A stretch of DNA of 64,000 nt from Microbacterium luteum (GCF_015277875.1 NZ_CP063814.1:1798001-1862000), one strand, 5' to 3'. Numbered from the stretch's first letter, positions 10,767-19,301 are shown. Program-made: numbers and translations. The notes: generated from the letters alone by a model not told the origin.

Positions 10767-11966
10767 CTACGAATCCGACTCGGACCCCTGCTCCGGGGCT
10801 TGGGCGGAAGATACAAAAGCATCCGCGATCACCTGTGCAGTCTGTCCAATCTGCCAGGCTCGCGCACCCCACGACCGCAGGGCGTCCGCGATCGACGCCG
10901 CGTCGAGGTCGGTCGGCGGTGACCAGGCGACACGACGCAACGTGTCCGGCGTCAGCAGGTTCTCGGTGGGCATGTTCAGGCGCTCCGCGAGTTCCTCCAC
11001 CGCCGGACGCGCCGCCTTGAGCCGGAGGTCAGCCTCCGGATTCCGCTGAGCCCATGCACGGGGCGGCGGGAGCGCGTCGCCGCCACCCGCGCGCTCCCGA
11101 GGCGGATTCGCATCCGCGCGACCCTCTTCGATCGCGGCCCACCACCGGTCGAGCTCGGTGCGGCTGGCGCGCCCGGTGAAGTCCTTCACGTGCGCGAGAT
11201 CGTGCTTCGAACGCGGGTCCGCGATGACGGCGGCGACGAGAGCGCGATCGGGTACCAGACGGCCCGGGGCCACATCCTCGGCAGCCGCCAGGTCTTCACG
11301 AGCGACCCACAGGGCGCGCGCCACGGCGAGCGAGGAGCGGCCTCGCACCGTGTGCAATCCGCTGAGCCGCCGCCACGGCTCTTCTCGGGGCGGCTTGGGC
11401 GGGCGATCGCGCACGTCGTCGAATTCTTCGAGGGCGAATCGCGTCTTGTCCTGGTCGGCGAGCTCGCGGGCGAGGGCGTCCCGCACGTCGACGAGGTGGA
11501 TGACGTCGAGTGCGGCGTACTCGAGCCAGGACTGGGGGAGTGGACGCTGCGACCAGTCCGAGGCGGAGTGAGCCTTGGCGAGGGAGATCCCGACGGTGCT
11601 CTCGACGACCGCGCCCAGTCCGACGCGCTCGTGGCCGAGCAGCCGGGCGGCCAGTTCGGTGTCGAACAAGCGGTCGGGGACCAGGTCGAGTTCGCGTAGC
11701 GAGGGGAGGTCCTGGCTCGCGGCGTGGAAGACCCACTCCACGTCGCCGATCGCGCGCTGAAGGGCGCCGAAGTCGCCGATCGCGGGCGGGTCGAACAGGA
11801 AGACGCCGGCATCCCGACGGAAGACCTGAATGAGGTATGCGCGTTGCGAGTAGCGGAACCCCGATGCCCGCTCGACGTCCACGGCGGCCGGTCCGGTTCC
11901 GGAGGCGAGTGCCTCGCACGCCGCGAGGAACGCGTCGCGGTCGGCGATGACGGAGTATTCAGCCAC
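10767..11966 (-). CDS. Ribonuclease D-like 3'-5' exonuclease with HRDC domain
   Basis: A 399-residue protein whose N-terminal half is a DEDDy exonuclease: the first Asp and Glu are in AVDVERASG, the third acid is in HAASQDLPSL, and the Tyr/Asp pair is in EYAALDVIHL. The C-terminal half holds HRDC-type helices (for example RALWVAREDLAAAEDVAPGR). RNase D trims structured RNA such as tRNA precursors; actinobacterial members are usually annotated the same way. GTG 11966 has GAAGGA upstream. Its first 8 bp overlap the end of the DUF3000 gene, so the two are coupled, with DUF3000 first. The thiolase downstream has its own promoter. Confidence 0.9.
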   Translation of the reverse strand: MAEYSVIADRDAFLAACEALASGTGPAAVDVERASGFRYSQRAYLIQVFRRDAGVFLFDPPAIGDFGALQRAIGDVEWVFHAASQDLPSLRELDLVPDRLFDTELAARLLGHERVGLGAVVESTVGISLAKAHSASDWSQRPLPQSWLEYAALDVIHLVDVRDALARELADQDKTRFALEEFDDVRDRPPKPPREEPWRRLSGLHTVRGRSSLAVARALWVAREDLAAAEDVAPGRLVPDRALVAAVIADPRSKHDLAHVKDFTGRASRTELDRWWAAIEEGRADANPPRERAGGGDALPPPRAWAQRNPEADLRLKAARPAVEELAERLNMPTENLLTPDTLRRVAWSPPTDLDAASIADALRSWGARAWQIGQTAQVIADAFVSSAQAPEQGSESDS

Positions 11967-12546
11967 GGGGATTCCTTCGGGAGCCGAGGACGGCGATGCC
12001 CTCGGAGCCGGGCGGCAGCCCGGCCAGCATGCAGGTCAGCTCTGCCCACGCATCGACGTGCGCGGTCAGGTCACCGTCGGGCGACCAGGACGCGCGCAAC
12101 TCGATCTGCGCGCCGTCGCCCTCCGCGGCGAGAGTTCCGAAGCCGCGGGAGAGGGTCTTCGTCGCCGTGCCCGACGCGGAGTGGTGGGCGGCGCCTCGAA
12201 CCGAGAGGGCCTCCATCAGCCACGACCACGCGACCTCCGCGAGCATCGGATCGGTGCCGATGTCGGTCTCCAGAGGCGCCTGGGCGAAGCACACGATGCG
12301 CCACGGGCCGTTCCACGCTGCGGGCTCCTCGGGGTCGTTGAGGAGGATGAACCGCCCCGTCCCGTAGGCCGACACGCCGTCGTCCGTCTCCGGGCGCACG
12401 TCCCCTGCGAGGGCGAGTGCGAACGGTGCGAGACCGCCGGGGGCGGGGATCTCGTGGACGGTGAGGTCGTCGCGGAAGCCCATCGCCCGCACCTGTTCGG
12501 CGACGGAGGCGAAGGCCATCGGCGCGGGAGGAGGGGTGACAGCCAC
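11959..12546 (-). CDS. DUF3000 domain-containing protein
   Basis: A 195-residue soluble protein of the actinobacterial DUF3000 family, unknown function. Family-like segments include GRFILLNDPEEPAAWNGPWR and MLAEVAWSWLMEAL, with LRASWSPDGDLTAHVDAWAE near the C-terminus. It starts with GTG 12546 exactly 6 nt after a TAGTCT -10 box on the minus strand, with no Shine-Dalgarno sequence, so the transcript is probably leaderless. It overlaps the RNase D-like gene by 8 bp, a linkage conserved in Actinobacteria that suggests a shared role in RNA metabolism, although nothing in the protein itself shows this. Confidence 0.88.
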   Translation of the reverse strand: MAVTPPPAPMAFASVAEQVRAMGFRDDLTVHEIPAPGGLAPFALALAGDVRPETDDGVSAYGTGRFILLNDPEEPAAWNGPWRIVCFAQAPLETDIGTDPMLAEVAWSWLMEALSVRGAAHHSASGTATKTLSRGFGTLAAEGDGAQIELRASWSPDGDLTAHVDAWAELTCMLAGLPPGSEGIAVLGSRRNPRG

Positions 12547-12552
12547 GGAGAC

Positions 12553-12562
12553 AGACTAGAGT
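12553..12562. promoter_or_regulatory. Overlapping divergent -10 boxes (DUF3000 / hydrolase)
   Basis: In the 25-bp gap between two divergent start codons, TAGTCT (minus strand, 12553-12558) serves the DUF3000 gene and TAGAGT (plus strand, 12557-12562) serves the hydrolase gene. The boxes share two base pairs, so the two promoters cannot be occupied at once. Distances to the start codons are 6 and 9 nt. Confidence 0.45.
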
Positions 12563-12571
12563 GAGGCCTCG

Positions 12572-13786
12572 ATGCACGCCTCCAGGCGCGCCGCGCAGAA
12601 CGGCGCCACCCCCGCCCTCGTCACCGCATTCCGGTTCGCGATCGCCGCTCTCGGTGGTGCGCTGGCGCTGGTGCTGACATCGATGTCCCTCCTCTCGTTG
12701 CGGGTCGCCAGGCAGGTGATCACACCCGCCAATCGCCGGCCGGACACGCGCCTGCTCGATCTCGACACGCAAGCGCAGACGGTCACGCTCCAGCGCACGG
12801 CGGACACGGTGCTCCCCGGCCGTTACGGCCTGTTCACCACGGGGACCGAGAGCTACGTGAAGGTCGGCACCGTCCTGTCCGCGGACGACGAGACCGTCAC
12901 GCGCAAGCTGCTCACCCACGTCGGATCGGGTGCCCATCTGGCACCCGACGCGGCCTTCAGCGGCTGGTACTTCAGTCATCCGGACGAGCTGCACCTGGAC
13001 TGGACGCCGGAACTGGTCGGCTCGGCGGTCGGGCCCTGCCCGGCGTGGCGGTTTCCCGCCGGTGACGGGACCACGTGGGTCGTGCAGGTGCACGGCCGTG
13101 GCACAACGCGCTCCGAAGCGCTTCGCGCGGTGCCGGTCTTCCATGCCCTGGGGATCACCTCGCTCGTCGTCTCCTATCGCAACGACGGCGAAGCACCGCG
13201 CAGCAGAACGGGGACCTACGCCCTCGGTGCGACCGAGTGGCGCGACGTCGACGCGGCCATCGGATTCGCACGACGCCGCGGCGCGCGGCGTGTGATCGTC
13301 ATGGGATGGTCGATGGGCGGTGCGATCGCACTTCAGCTGGCACTCAACTCGGCTCACCGCGACGCGATCGCCGGCCTCGTCCTCGACTCGCCGGTCATCG
13401 ACTGGCGGGTCGTCCTGGACTACCAGGCGGGACTCATGAACCTGCCGCAGCCGGTGACCCGACTCGCGATCGACGCCCTGGGATCGGAGTGGGGTACGGC
13501 GTTCACGCGGACGGGTTCACCGATCCCGTTCGATCGCCTCGATGTCGTTGCGCGAGCGGATGAGCTCCGCCACCCCGTTCTCATCCTGCACAGCGACGAT
13601 GACGGGTTCGTGCCCTCGGATGCCTCCCACGACCTGCTCGCGGCCCGGCCCGACCTTGTCGAGCTGGAGGCGTTCGAGGTCGCGCGTCACACCAAGCTGT
13701 GGAACTACGATCAGGACCGGTGGTCGCACGCGATCAGCGACTGGATGCGCCGACACGATCTCTCGGGTGCAACCGCAAATAGCTGA
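12572..13786 (+). CDS. Membrane-anchored alpha/beta hydrolase
   Basis: A 404-residue protein with one N-terminal membrane segment (about residues 14-45, IAALGGALALVLTSMSLLSL) and a C-terminal alpha/beta hydrolase domain. The nucleophile elbow is GWSMGGA (near residue 247), the acid is probably the Asp cluster in LILHSDDDGFVP, and the His is in ARHTKLWNYD. A region of about 120 residues between anchor and hydrolase fold has no domain I recognise. It probably faces outward as an esterase-like enzyme; the substrate is unknown. The gene diverges from DUF3000 with overlapping promoters, and its 3' end overlaps the convergent reductase gene by 53 bp. Confidence 0.82.
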   Translation: MHASRRAAQNGATPALVTAFRFAIAALGGALALVLTSMSLLSLRVARQVITPANRRPDTRLLDLDTQAQTVTLQRTADTVLPGRYGLFTTGTESYVKVGTVLSADDETVTRKLLTHVGSGAHLAPDAAFSGWYFSHPDELHLDWTPELVGSAVGPCPAWRFPAGDGTTWVVQVHGRGTTRSEALRAVPVFHALGITSLVVSYRNDGEAPRSRTGTYALGATEWRDVDAAIGFARRRGARRVIVMGWSMGGAIALQLALNSAHRDAIAGLVLDSPVIDWRVVLDYQAGLMNLPQPVTRLAIDALGSEWGTAFTRTGSPIPFDRLDVVARADELRHPVLILHSDDDGFVPSDASHDLLAARPDLVELEAFEVARHTKLWNYDQDRWSHAISDWMRRHDLSGATANS

Positions 13787-14480
13787 ATCCGCAGTCGTCG
13801 ACGAGCATCCCCGCCACCGTCGCGTCCCGCGGTCGCGACGGTGAGACGAAGGCCGCGCCCGAGGGTTCGAGCGCGGGCGCGATCGTGAGGCAGATCTCGT
13901 CCAGACATCCCGCCTCGAGGAACCGTGTCGCAATCGTCGGCCCTCCCTCGCAGACGACGCGGGGAAGGCCGCGCTCCCGGAGCTCCGCGACGATCGCACG
14001 CGGATCGAGCTGCTCGTCGGCATCGATCGTGACGTGCTCCACCGGCGCGCCGGCAAGCCGTGCGTGCACGCGCTCCCGGTGCGCGCGGGAAGACAGCACC
14101 AGGGCGGGCGGCCGCCCCGGCCTGGTGAGCCGGACCCCGTCGAGATCTCCGGTGGCGGTCACCACGGCGAGGCGTGCGTGGGCGGGGAGCAGGTATCGCT
14201 CGGTGCGGGCCGTGGTCGCGCCCACGACGACCACATCGGCGTTGGCACGCACGGCGCGGAGGATCATCCGGTCGGTAGGGGAGGTGATGGTCTCGCTCGT
14301 CCCGTCGGAACCGGCGATCGAGCCCGTCACCGAGGTGACCATGTTCAGCCGGGTGAACCCGGTGTCGTCGGCGGAGTACCGACGGCTGAGCCAGCGATCG
14401 GCATCGAGGGAGTCCGTGGTCACGGAGTCGAGGGTTCGCGGGACGACCTCGGTGACGGTGACCGTGCGCTCAGCGCTCAC
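13734..14480 (-). CDS. RibD C-terminal-domain pyrimidine reductase family protein
   Basis: A 248-residue protein of the dihydrofolate-reductase-like RibD C-terminal family. RLNMVTSVTGSIAG is the substrate-binding opening, DRMILRAVRANADVVVVGA the cofactor-binding strand and helix, and RVVCEGGPTIATRFLEAG the C-terminal glycine-rich motif. RibD-C enzymes reduce 5-amino-6-ribosylamino-pyrimidine phosphate in riboflavin synthesis, but no rib genes lie nearby, so this may act on another substrate. GTG 14480 overlaps the end of sufE by 11 bp, so it is the third gene of the rhodanese-sufE operon. Its tail overlaps the convergent hydrolase gene. Confidence 0.84.
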   Translation of the reverse strand: MSAERTVTVTEVVPRTLDSVTTDSLDADRWLSRRYSADDTGFTRLNMVTSVTGSIAGSDGTSETITSPTDRMILRAVRANADVVVVGATTARTERYLLPAHARLAVVTATGDLDGVRLTRPGRPPALVLSSRAHRERVHARLAGAPVEHVTIDADEQLDPRAIVAELRERGLPRVVCEGGPTIATRFLEAGCLDEICLTIAPALEPSGAAFVSPSRPRDATVAGMLVDDCGFSYLRLHPRDRVGASSR

Positions 14481-14919
14481 GCGCAGCCATTCTCTCGCGC
14501 ACCTGGCGCTTCGCGCGACCGAGCATGCCGGTCATCCCTGCGATCCGAAGCGGCGACACGGCGCGCGTCAGACCGATCGACTGCGGGAAGTCATCCGGGA
14601 CGGCGAGAGCCTCGTGAGCGGTGAGACCCGTGAGGCCCTGAGCGAGGATGCTCGCGAACCCCCTTGTCGTCGGAGCCTCGGCGGGCGCGGTGGCGTGCAT
14701 GGCGACGCGGTCATCGTCGTCGACCTCGACCACGATGAAGACGGGCGATTGACACTCGGCCACGCGTTCCTGCCGATCCGGATGGTCGGCGAGGCGGGCG
14801 GGCATCTCGGGCAGCTCATGGGAGAACTCCAGGAGCAGCTGCAGGCGGTCCGGCTCCTGAAGATCGAGGAAGTCCTGTCGGATCGCCGCCAGTGCTGCCG
14901 GGAGGGGATGTTCGATCAT
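14470..14919 (-). CDS. sufE: SufE-family sulfur acceptor protein
   Basis: A 149-residue SufE-like protein. In the family, SufE takes persulfide from a cysteine desulfurase and passes it to the SufBCD scaffold for Fe-S assembly. The acceptor cysteine is in RVAECQSPVFIVVEV; YSHELPEMP-type sequence (here FSHELPEMPARL) precedes it. The ATG shares one base with the rhodanese stop (TGATG); a GTG codon one position earlier is an alternative start. No suf genes or cysteine desulfurase are next to it. Its partner in the operon is a rhodanese-type sulfurtransferase, a pairing common in Actinobacteria that suggests a sulfane-sulfur relay. Confidence 0.9.
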   Translation of the reverse strand: MIEHPLPAALAAIRQDFLDLQEPDRLQLLLEFSHELPEMPARLADHPDRQERVAECQSPVFIVVEVDDDDRVAMHATAPAEAPTTRGFASILAQGLTGLTAHEALAVPDDFPQSIGLTRAVSPLRIAGMTGMLGRAKRQVRERMAARER

Positions 14920-15818
14920 CACCGCGACGGAACCTCTCCTCGGGCCGAGCCGGTCACGATCGGCAGGCCCACCGCGCTTCCCCATTCGGTCCACGACCCG
15001 TCGTAGTTGCGCACATCGGGGAAGCCGAGCAGGTGCGTCAGAACGAACCACGTGTGGCTGGAGCGCTCACCGATGCGGCAGTACGCGATGATCGGGTCTG
15101 CGTCGCGCAGACCGACTTCCCCACGGTAGATCGCCTCCAGCTCCGAGCGCGGGCGGAACGTCCCGTCCGCCGCTGCGGCACGGGCCCAGGGAACGCTGTG
15201 GGCCGTCGGTATGTGCCCCGCACGCAGGGCGCCCTCCTCCGGATAGGCCGGGGCCGAGGTCCGGGTGCCGTCGTATTCTTCGCCGGAGCGCACGTCGATG
15301 AGCGGTCGTCCGAGGTGCGCGAGCACGTCGTCGCGGTAGGCGCGCAGTGTCGCGTCATCGCGCTCGACCACGGGGTAGTCCGTGACCGGGCGTTCGACGC
15401 GCTCCGTCGTGAGGCCCCGGCCCTCCGCGATCCAGAGGTCTCGTCCGCCGTCGAGCAGGCGCACGTCGTCGTGGCCGAAGAGGGAGAACACCCAGAGGGC
15501 GTATGCGGCCCACCAATTGCTCTTGTCGCCGTAGATGACGATGGTGTCGTCGCGCGAGATCCCCTTCCGACGCATCAGGTCGGCGAATCCACGTCCGTCG
15601 ACGTAGTCCCGCACGACCGGGTCGTTGAGTTCGGTGTGCCAGTCGACCTTCACCGCGCCCGGGATGTGCCCGGTCTCGTACAGGAGCACATCCTCATCGG
15701 ATTCGACCACGACCAGACCCGGTGCTCCGAGATGCTCGGCCAGCCATTGCGTGCTGACCAGACGCTCCGGGGCGGCGTAGTCGGCGAAGGTGTCGGCAGG
15801 GTCGTATGCGACGGGCAC
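14919..15818 (-). CDS. Two-domain rhodanese sulfurtransferase (SseA/CysA type)
   Basis: A 299-residue tandem rhodanese. The inactive N-terminal domain has [17 protein letters not shown], and the active C-terminal domain has [24 protein letters not shown] and the catalytic loop [16 protein letters not shown] with its single active cysteine. The CRIGERS loop is typical of thiosulfate sulfurtransferases that move sulfane sulfur from thiosulfate to thiols or cyanide. The start is GTG 15818 with GAGGAGAG upstream. It leads the sufE-reductase operon on the minus strand. The 122-bp gap to zapE must hold both divergent promoters. Confidence 0.92.
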   Translation of the reverse strand: MPVAYDPADTFADYAAPERLVSTQWLAEHLGAPGLVVVESDEDVLLYETGHIPGAVKVDWHTELNDPVVRDYVDGRGFADLMRRKGISRDDTIVIYGDKSNWWAAYALWVFSLFGHDDVRLLDGGRDLWIAEGRGLTTERVERPVTDYPVVERDDATLRAYRDDVLAHLGRPLIDVRSGEEYDGTRTSAPAYPEEGALRAGHIPTAHSVPWARAAAADGTFRPRSELEAIYRGEVGLRDADPIIAYCRIGERSSHTWFVLTHLLGFPDVRNYDGSWTEWGSAVGLPIVTGSARGEVPSR

Positions 15819-15940
15819 GGAACTCTCCTCGATGCAAGGCGGTTGGGATGACGGCGTAGTGTGGATCCGCGTCCTTCGAGCCTATTTCCCTTTCTGCCCC
15901 GGGGGATCGCATCCGTCACCGCCGCGACACGAAGGACGAC

Positions 15941-16975
15941 ATGACCGCGACCACGGCTCGATCCGGAATCGTGCACCTGGCCGAGCGTCAGCCGCAGTTG
16001 AGCGGCGAGGACATGGTCGCCGCTCTCGTGCCGCCGCGACAGTTCTCGCAGGCCACGTTCGAGTCGTACCGCGCGGACGGCGACTACCCCTCCCAGCAGG
16101 AGGCCAAGCAGAAGCTCGCGACCTTCGCCGGCGGGCGAACGGCGGCTTCGCGCGGCGGCCTGTTCCGGCGGGGGAGGAAACAACCCGAGGTGAAGCCCGG
16201 CGTCTATCTCGACGGTGGCTTCGGCGTGGGAAAGACTCATCTGCTCGCGGCGGTCTACCACGCCATGCCGGCGCGACGGAAGTACTTCGGCTCCTTCATC
16301 GAGTACACCGCACTCGTCGGCGCGCTCGGCTACAAGAACACCGTGGACCTGTTCCGCGGCTCCGAACTGCTGTGCATCGACGAGTTCGAGCTCGACGATC
16401 CGGGCGACACGATGGTGATGACCCGGCTGCTCGGAGAGCTGGTCGCCTCCGGCACCCGATTGGCCGCCACATCGAACACGCCCCCCAACGCCCTGGGCGA
16501 GGGCCGTTTCGCGGCGCAGGACTTCTTGCGGGAGATCCATGCTATGGCGGCGAGCTTCGACACGCTCCGGATCGACGGGACCGACTACCGGCAGCGGGCG
16601 GTCGACGGCCATGCGCGCGTACTGACGGATGAGGAGTACCGCTCGGCGATCTCCGCGGCGGCGAGCGTCGGAATCGCCTCCGACGACGCGTTCGCCGACG
16701 TGATCGGCCACCTTGCGCAGGTGCATCCGTCCCGATACATCCGACTCATCGACGGAGTGTCCACCGTCGGTCTGCGCGACGTGACGGAGTTCGACGATCA
16801 GTCCGCCGCGCTGCGCTTCGTGGCCTTCGTCGATCGCGTCTACGATGCGCAGATCCCCGTCCGTGCCACGGGCCTGTCGCTGGACGGGGTCTTTCCCGAG
16901 GAGATGCTCGCGGGCGGATACCGCAAGAAGTACCTGCGCGCCATCTCGCGTCTCGTCGCATCCACTCTCGCCTGA
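15941..16975 (+). CDS. zapE: Cell division protein ZapE (AFG1-like ATPase)
   Basis: A 344-residue AFG1/ZapE P-loop ATPase. Walker A is GGFGVGKTHLL (near residue 93), Walker B is LLCIDEFELDD, a sensor-like region is RLAATSNTPPNALGEGRF, and the C-terminal YRKKYLRAISRL motif is typical. In E. coli ZapE associates with FtsZ late in division; in Actinobacteria the role is less certain. GAAGGA lies close to the ATG. It stands alone, diverging from the rhodanese operon, where TAGTGT (15856-15861) could be its -10. The 213 bp after it is the amt control region. Confidence 0.9.
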   Translation: MTATTARSGIVHLAERQPQLSGEDMVAALVPPRQFSQATFESYRADGDYPSQQEAKQKLATFAGGRTAASRGGLFRRGRKQPEVKPGVYLDGGFGVGKTHLLAAVYHAMPARRKYFGSFIEYTALVGALGYKNTVDLFRGSELLCIDEFELDDPGDTMVMTRLLGELVASGTRLAATSNTPPNALGEGRFAAQDFLREIHAMAASFDTLRIDGTDYRQRAVDGHARVLTDEEYRSAISAAASVGIASDDAFADVIGHLAQVHPSRYIRLIDGVSTVGLRDVTEFDDQSAALRFVAFVDRVYDAQIPVRATGLSLDGVFPEEMLAGGYRKKYLRAISRLVASTLA

Positions 16976-17052
16976 CCCCGCCAGCCCGTCGCGACATCTC
17001 ACGGCACGTTCTCGCCGTCGAGAAACCTGATGTTTACCTGAGCGCCGGTGAC

Positions 17053-17068
17053 GTAACAAACCCGAAAC
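17053..17068 (+). promoter_or_regulatory. GlnR-type box upstream of amt
   Basis: GTAAC, six bases, then GAAAC match the actinobacterial GlnR consensus (gTnAC-n6-GaAAC) exactly. A weaker half-site GAAAC follows at 17087-17091. The box is 121 bp before the amt start, where GlnR activates ammonium-transporter genes under nitrogen limitation in Streptomyces and Mycobacterium. Binding is inferred from the motif only. Confidence 0.6.
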
Positions 17069-17188
17069 ACGCGACGCACGCCGCCTGAAACCCTCGCTCG
17101 CGAGACTGGGGCACGTCCCACCGGACCGCCACCCGAACCGCGGCCACCGTGGGCACCCGAGTAACACCAATCATGGATGAGGAACTTC

Positions 17189-18403
17189 ATGGACAGCGGA
17201 AATCTCGCCTGGCTGATCACAGCCTCGGCACTCGTGCTCTTTATGACGCCTGGCGTCGCGTTCTTCTACGGAGGCCTGGTCAAGGCCAAGAGCGTCGTCA
17301 GCATGATGATGATGAGCTTCGGCGCGATGGGGCTCGTGAGCGTGCTCTGGATCCTCTACGGCTTCAACATGAGCGCCGTGGAGAGCACCTGGGCATTCGC
17401 CGGCAACCCGTTCGCCGATTTCGGTCTCGCCTCGGCGTCGAGCGATGACCTCGTCGGTGCCATGTTCGGCGGCACCTTCGCCATCATCACCGTCGCGCTG
17501 ATCTCCGGTGCGATTGCGGATCGCGCCAAGTTCGGCTCCTGGATGCTGTTCGCCGGCATCTGGGCGACGGTCGTCTACTTCCCCGTCGCGGCGTGGGTCT
17601 GGGGCGGCGGCTGGGTCTACAACCTCGGCACGACCTTCGGCTTCTCCACCGAGGTCATCGACTACGCCGGTGGAACCGCGGTGCACATCAACGCCGGTGC
17701 GGCGGCCCTCGCCCTCGCTCTGGTCCTCGGCAAGCGCATCGGCTTCCAGAAGGGCATCAACAAGCCGCACAGCGTTCCGCTGGTCGTGCTCGGCGCCTCG
17801 ATCCTGTGGTTCGGCTGGTTCGGCTTCAACGCCGGCGCCGAAGGCCTCGGCGCGCTGGGCACAGAGGACTCCGTGGTCGGTCTGATCGTCATCAACACGC
17901 TGGGTGCGACCGCGGCCGCCATCATCGGCTGGCTGATCGTCGAGAAGCTCAAGGACGGAAAGGCCACGTCGGTCGGAGCCGCCTCGGGTGCGGTCTCCGG
18001 TCTCGTCGCCATCACGCCCGCCTGTGCGAACCTGACCCCCGGTTGGGCACTTCTCCTCGGCGTCGTCGCCGGTGCGGTCTGCGCCCTGGCCATCGAGCTG
18101 AAGTGGAAGCTCGGCTACGACGACTCGCTCGACGTGGTCGGCGTGCACCTCGTCGGTGGTCTGATCGGAACGATCTACCTCGGCTTCTTCGCCACGGAGA
18201 CCGGTCTGTTCCTCGGCGGTGGGTTCGAACAGCTGATTCTCCAGGTCGTCGCAGCGTTCGGCGTGCTGATCTACTCGTTCGTGATCGCCTTCATCCTGGG
18301 CTTCGCGATCGACAAGACGCTCGGCTTCCGCATCAAGAACGAGGACGAGCTGGCCGGCGTGGACACCACGGTGCACGGCGAAGAGGGCTACGCGATGGCG
18401 TAA
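17189..18403 (+). CDS. amt: Ammonium transporter (Amt/MEP/Rh family)
   Basis: Membrane channel for ammonium uptake. The 404-residue protein has about eleven membrane segments, starting MDSGNLAWLITASALVLF and GVAFFYGGLVKAKS. The pore histidines are in AVHINAGAA and VGVHLVGGLIGT. ATG 17189 is preferred because GAGGAA lies 4-5 nt upstream; the in-frame ATG at 17177 would place that site inside the gene. Unlike most bacterial amt loci there is no glnK or glnD behind it: a strong terminator follows within 25 bp, so the PII partner must be encoded elsewhere. The GlnR-like box upstream suggests nitrogen control. Confidence 0.95.
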   Translation: MDSGNLAWLITASALVLFMTPGVAFFYGGLVKAKSVVSMMMMSFGAMGLVSVLWILYGFNMSAVESTWAFAGNPFADFGLASASSDDLVGAMFGGTFAIITVALISGAIADRAKFGSWMLFAGIWATVVYFPVAAWVWGGGWVYNLGTTFGFSTEVIDYAGGTAVHINAGAAALALALVLGKRIGFQKGINKPHSVPLVVLGASILWFGWFGFNAGAEGLGALGTEDSVVGLIVINTLGATAAAIIGWLIVEKLKDGKATSVGAASGAVSGLVAITPACANLTPGWALLLGVVAGAVCALAIELKWKLGYDDSLDVVGVHLVGGLIGTIYLGFFATETGLFLGGGFEQLILQVVAAFGVLIYSFVIAFILGFAIDKTLGFRIKNEDELAGVDTTVHGEEGYAMA

Positions 18404-18427
18404 GCACTCTGCGGCTCGCAGACAAGC

Positions 18428-18465
18428 GCAAGGGGCGCTGTGGTCATGACCACAGCGCCCCTTGC
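18428..18465 (+). terminator. Terminator after amt
   Basis: A 38-bp perfect palindrome with 19-bp arms beginning GCAAGGGGCGCTGTGG starts 24 bp after the amt stop. It is very stable and has no long U-tract. Confidence 0.8.
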
Positions 18466-18491
18466 TCGTGCCCGCACGAATGCGCCACCGC

Positions 18492-18497
18492 TAGGCT
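18492..18497 (+). promoter_or_regulatory. -10 box of the PemK-like gene (leaderless)
   Basis: TAGGCT ends 7 nt before the GTG start with only GACCCCC between, leaving no room for a ribosome-binding site. Confidence 0.45.
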
Positions 18498-18504
18498 GAC
18501 CCCC

Positions 18505-19041
18505 GTGAAGCGTCACCGAAGGGTCTCCGCCGTGGCCGGCGTCCTCGGCCGCCTGTTCCGTCCGCGTGCGACGCTGGTCGTCGGCGGCGGCGGCCGGCCG
18601 CGAGCAGACGCGACGGTGGAGGTTCGGCCGCCTCGTGCATCCGAGCTGCGCATCACCTATGAACCCCGGCGGGATGACGAGCCGGACGCCGGGGAGATCG
18701 TATGGACCTGGGTGCCGTTCGAGGAGCGGGACGGACGCGGCAAGGATCGGCCCGTTCTCGTCATCGGCCGACGGGACGCCGACCGCGTCTACGCGCTCAA
18801 GCTCACCAGCATCCCGCAGGACGGCGATCGCGATCACCTCGAGCTCGGGAGCGGGCCGTGGGATGCCCGGGGAAGGCCCTCATGGGTCGACGTGGACCAG
18901 GTCTACCTGGTGCACCGTCGGGGGATGCGACGCGAGGGAGCGGTGCTCGATGTCGACCGCTTCACGCGGGTGGCGGCAGCGCTCAGCCGGCGCTACGGGT
19001 GGCAGATGGCGATCCAGGTGCCAGGTGGCGATGAGGCCTGA
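18505..19041 (+). CDS. PemK/MazF-like protein, no antitoxin adjacent
   Basis: A 178-residue protein. Residues 1-50 are basic and variable. The rest resembles the PemK/MazF fold: GEIVWTWVPFEERDG at the first strand, KDRPVLVIGRRDADRVYALKLTS as the core, and WVDVDQVYLVHRRGM near the C-terminus. MazF toxins are mRNA endoribonucleases whose first strand normally reads GDI...P, followed by RP.LVI; those landmarks are present. No antitoxin-sized gene lies on either side: amt and its terminator are upstream and a tRNA is downstream. It may be a domesticated solitary relative rather than an active toxin. GTG is chosen for the leaderless promoter geometry and the lack of an alternative. Confidence 0.72.
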   Translation: MKRHRRVSAVAGVLGRLFRPRATLVVGGGGRPRADATVEVRPPRASELRITYEPRRDDEPDAGEIVWTWVPFEERDGRGKDRPVLVIGRRDADRVYALKLTSIPQDGDRDHLELGSGPWDARGRPSWVDVDQVYLVHRRGMRREGAVLDVDRFTRVAAALSRRYGWQMAIQVPGGDEA

Positions 19042-19061
19042 GCGGCCGATCGCGTCGTCGG

Positions 19062-19134
19062 TGGGCGATGCGGGACTTGAACCCACGACCTCTTCCGTGT
19101 GAAGGAAGCGCGCTACCAGCTGCGCCAATCGCCC
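19062..19134 (-). tRNA. tRNA-Val (anticodon CAC)
   Basis: Reading the minus strand from 19134, the 7-bp acceptor stem GGGCGAT pairs with ATCGCCC. The anticodon stem CTTCC/GGAAG encloses the loop TTCACAC, giving anticodon CAC, and the T-loop is GGTTCAAGTC. The discriminator base is A, and CCA is not encoded. It reads GUG codons. It lies 20 bp after the PemK-like gene on the opposite strand. Confidence 0.95.
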
Positions 19135-19239
19135 TCGGCTCCGGGAGCCGCGACCCTGCCGGGCCGAGTACCGATGTTACCTGATCCGTGAGGGTGATTC
19201 GAACCGTGAGAACGGGACACGCGCGGCGTGGCGGTGGTT

Positions 19240-19267
19240 TTGCGCGGGGCCCGGAATGGGCTAGAGT
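19240..19267 (+). promoter_or_regulatory. Promoter of the plus-strand tRNA cluster
   Basis: TTGCGC (19240-19245), a 16-bp spacer and TAGAGT (19262-19267) lie 34 bp before tRNA-Gly. This is the best -35/-10 pair in the region and fits a housekeeping sigma factor. Confidence 0.55.
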
Positions 19268-19301
19268 TTTCCAAGTGCCCGGGCAAGACCGGGAACGAAA
19301 T

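Noticed and set aside
18428..18465. Palindrome after amt as an operator for the PemK-like gene
   Set aside because: GC-rich 19-bp arms 24 bp after a stop codon are better explained as a terminator; it is also 27 bp upstream of the -10 box, where no -35 is evident.
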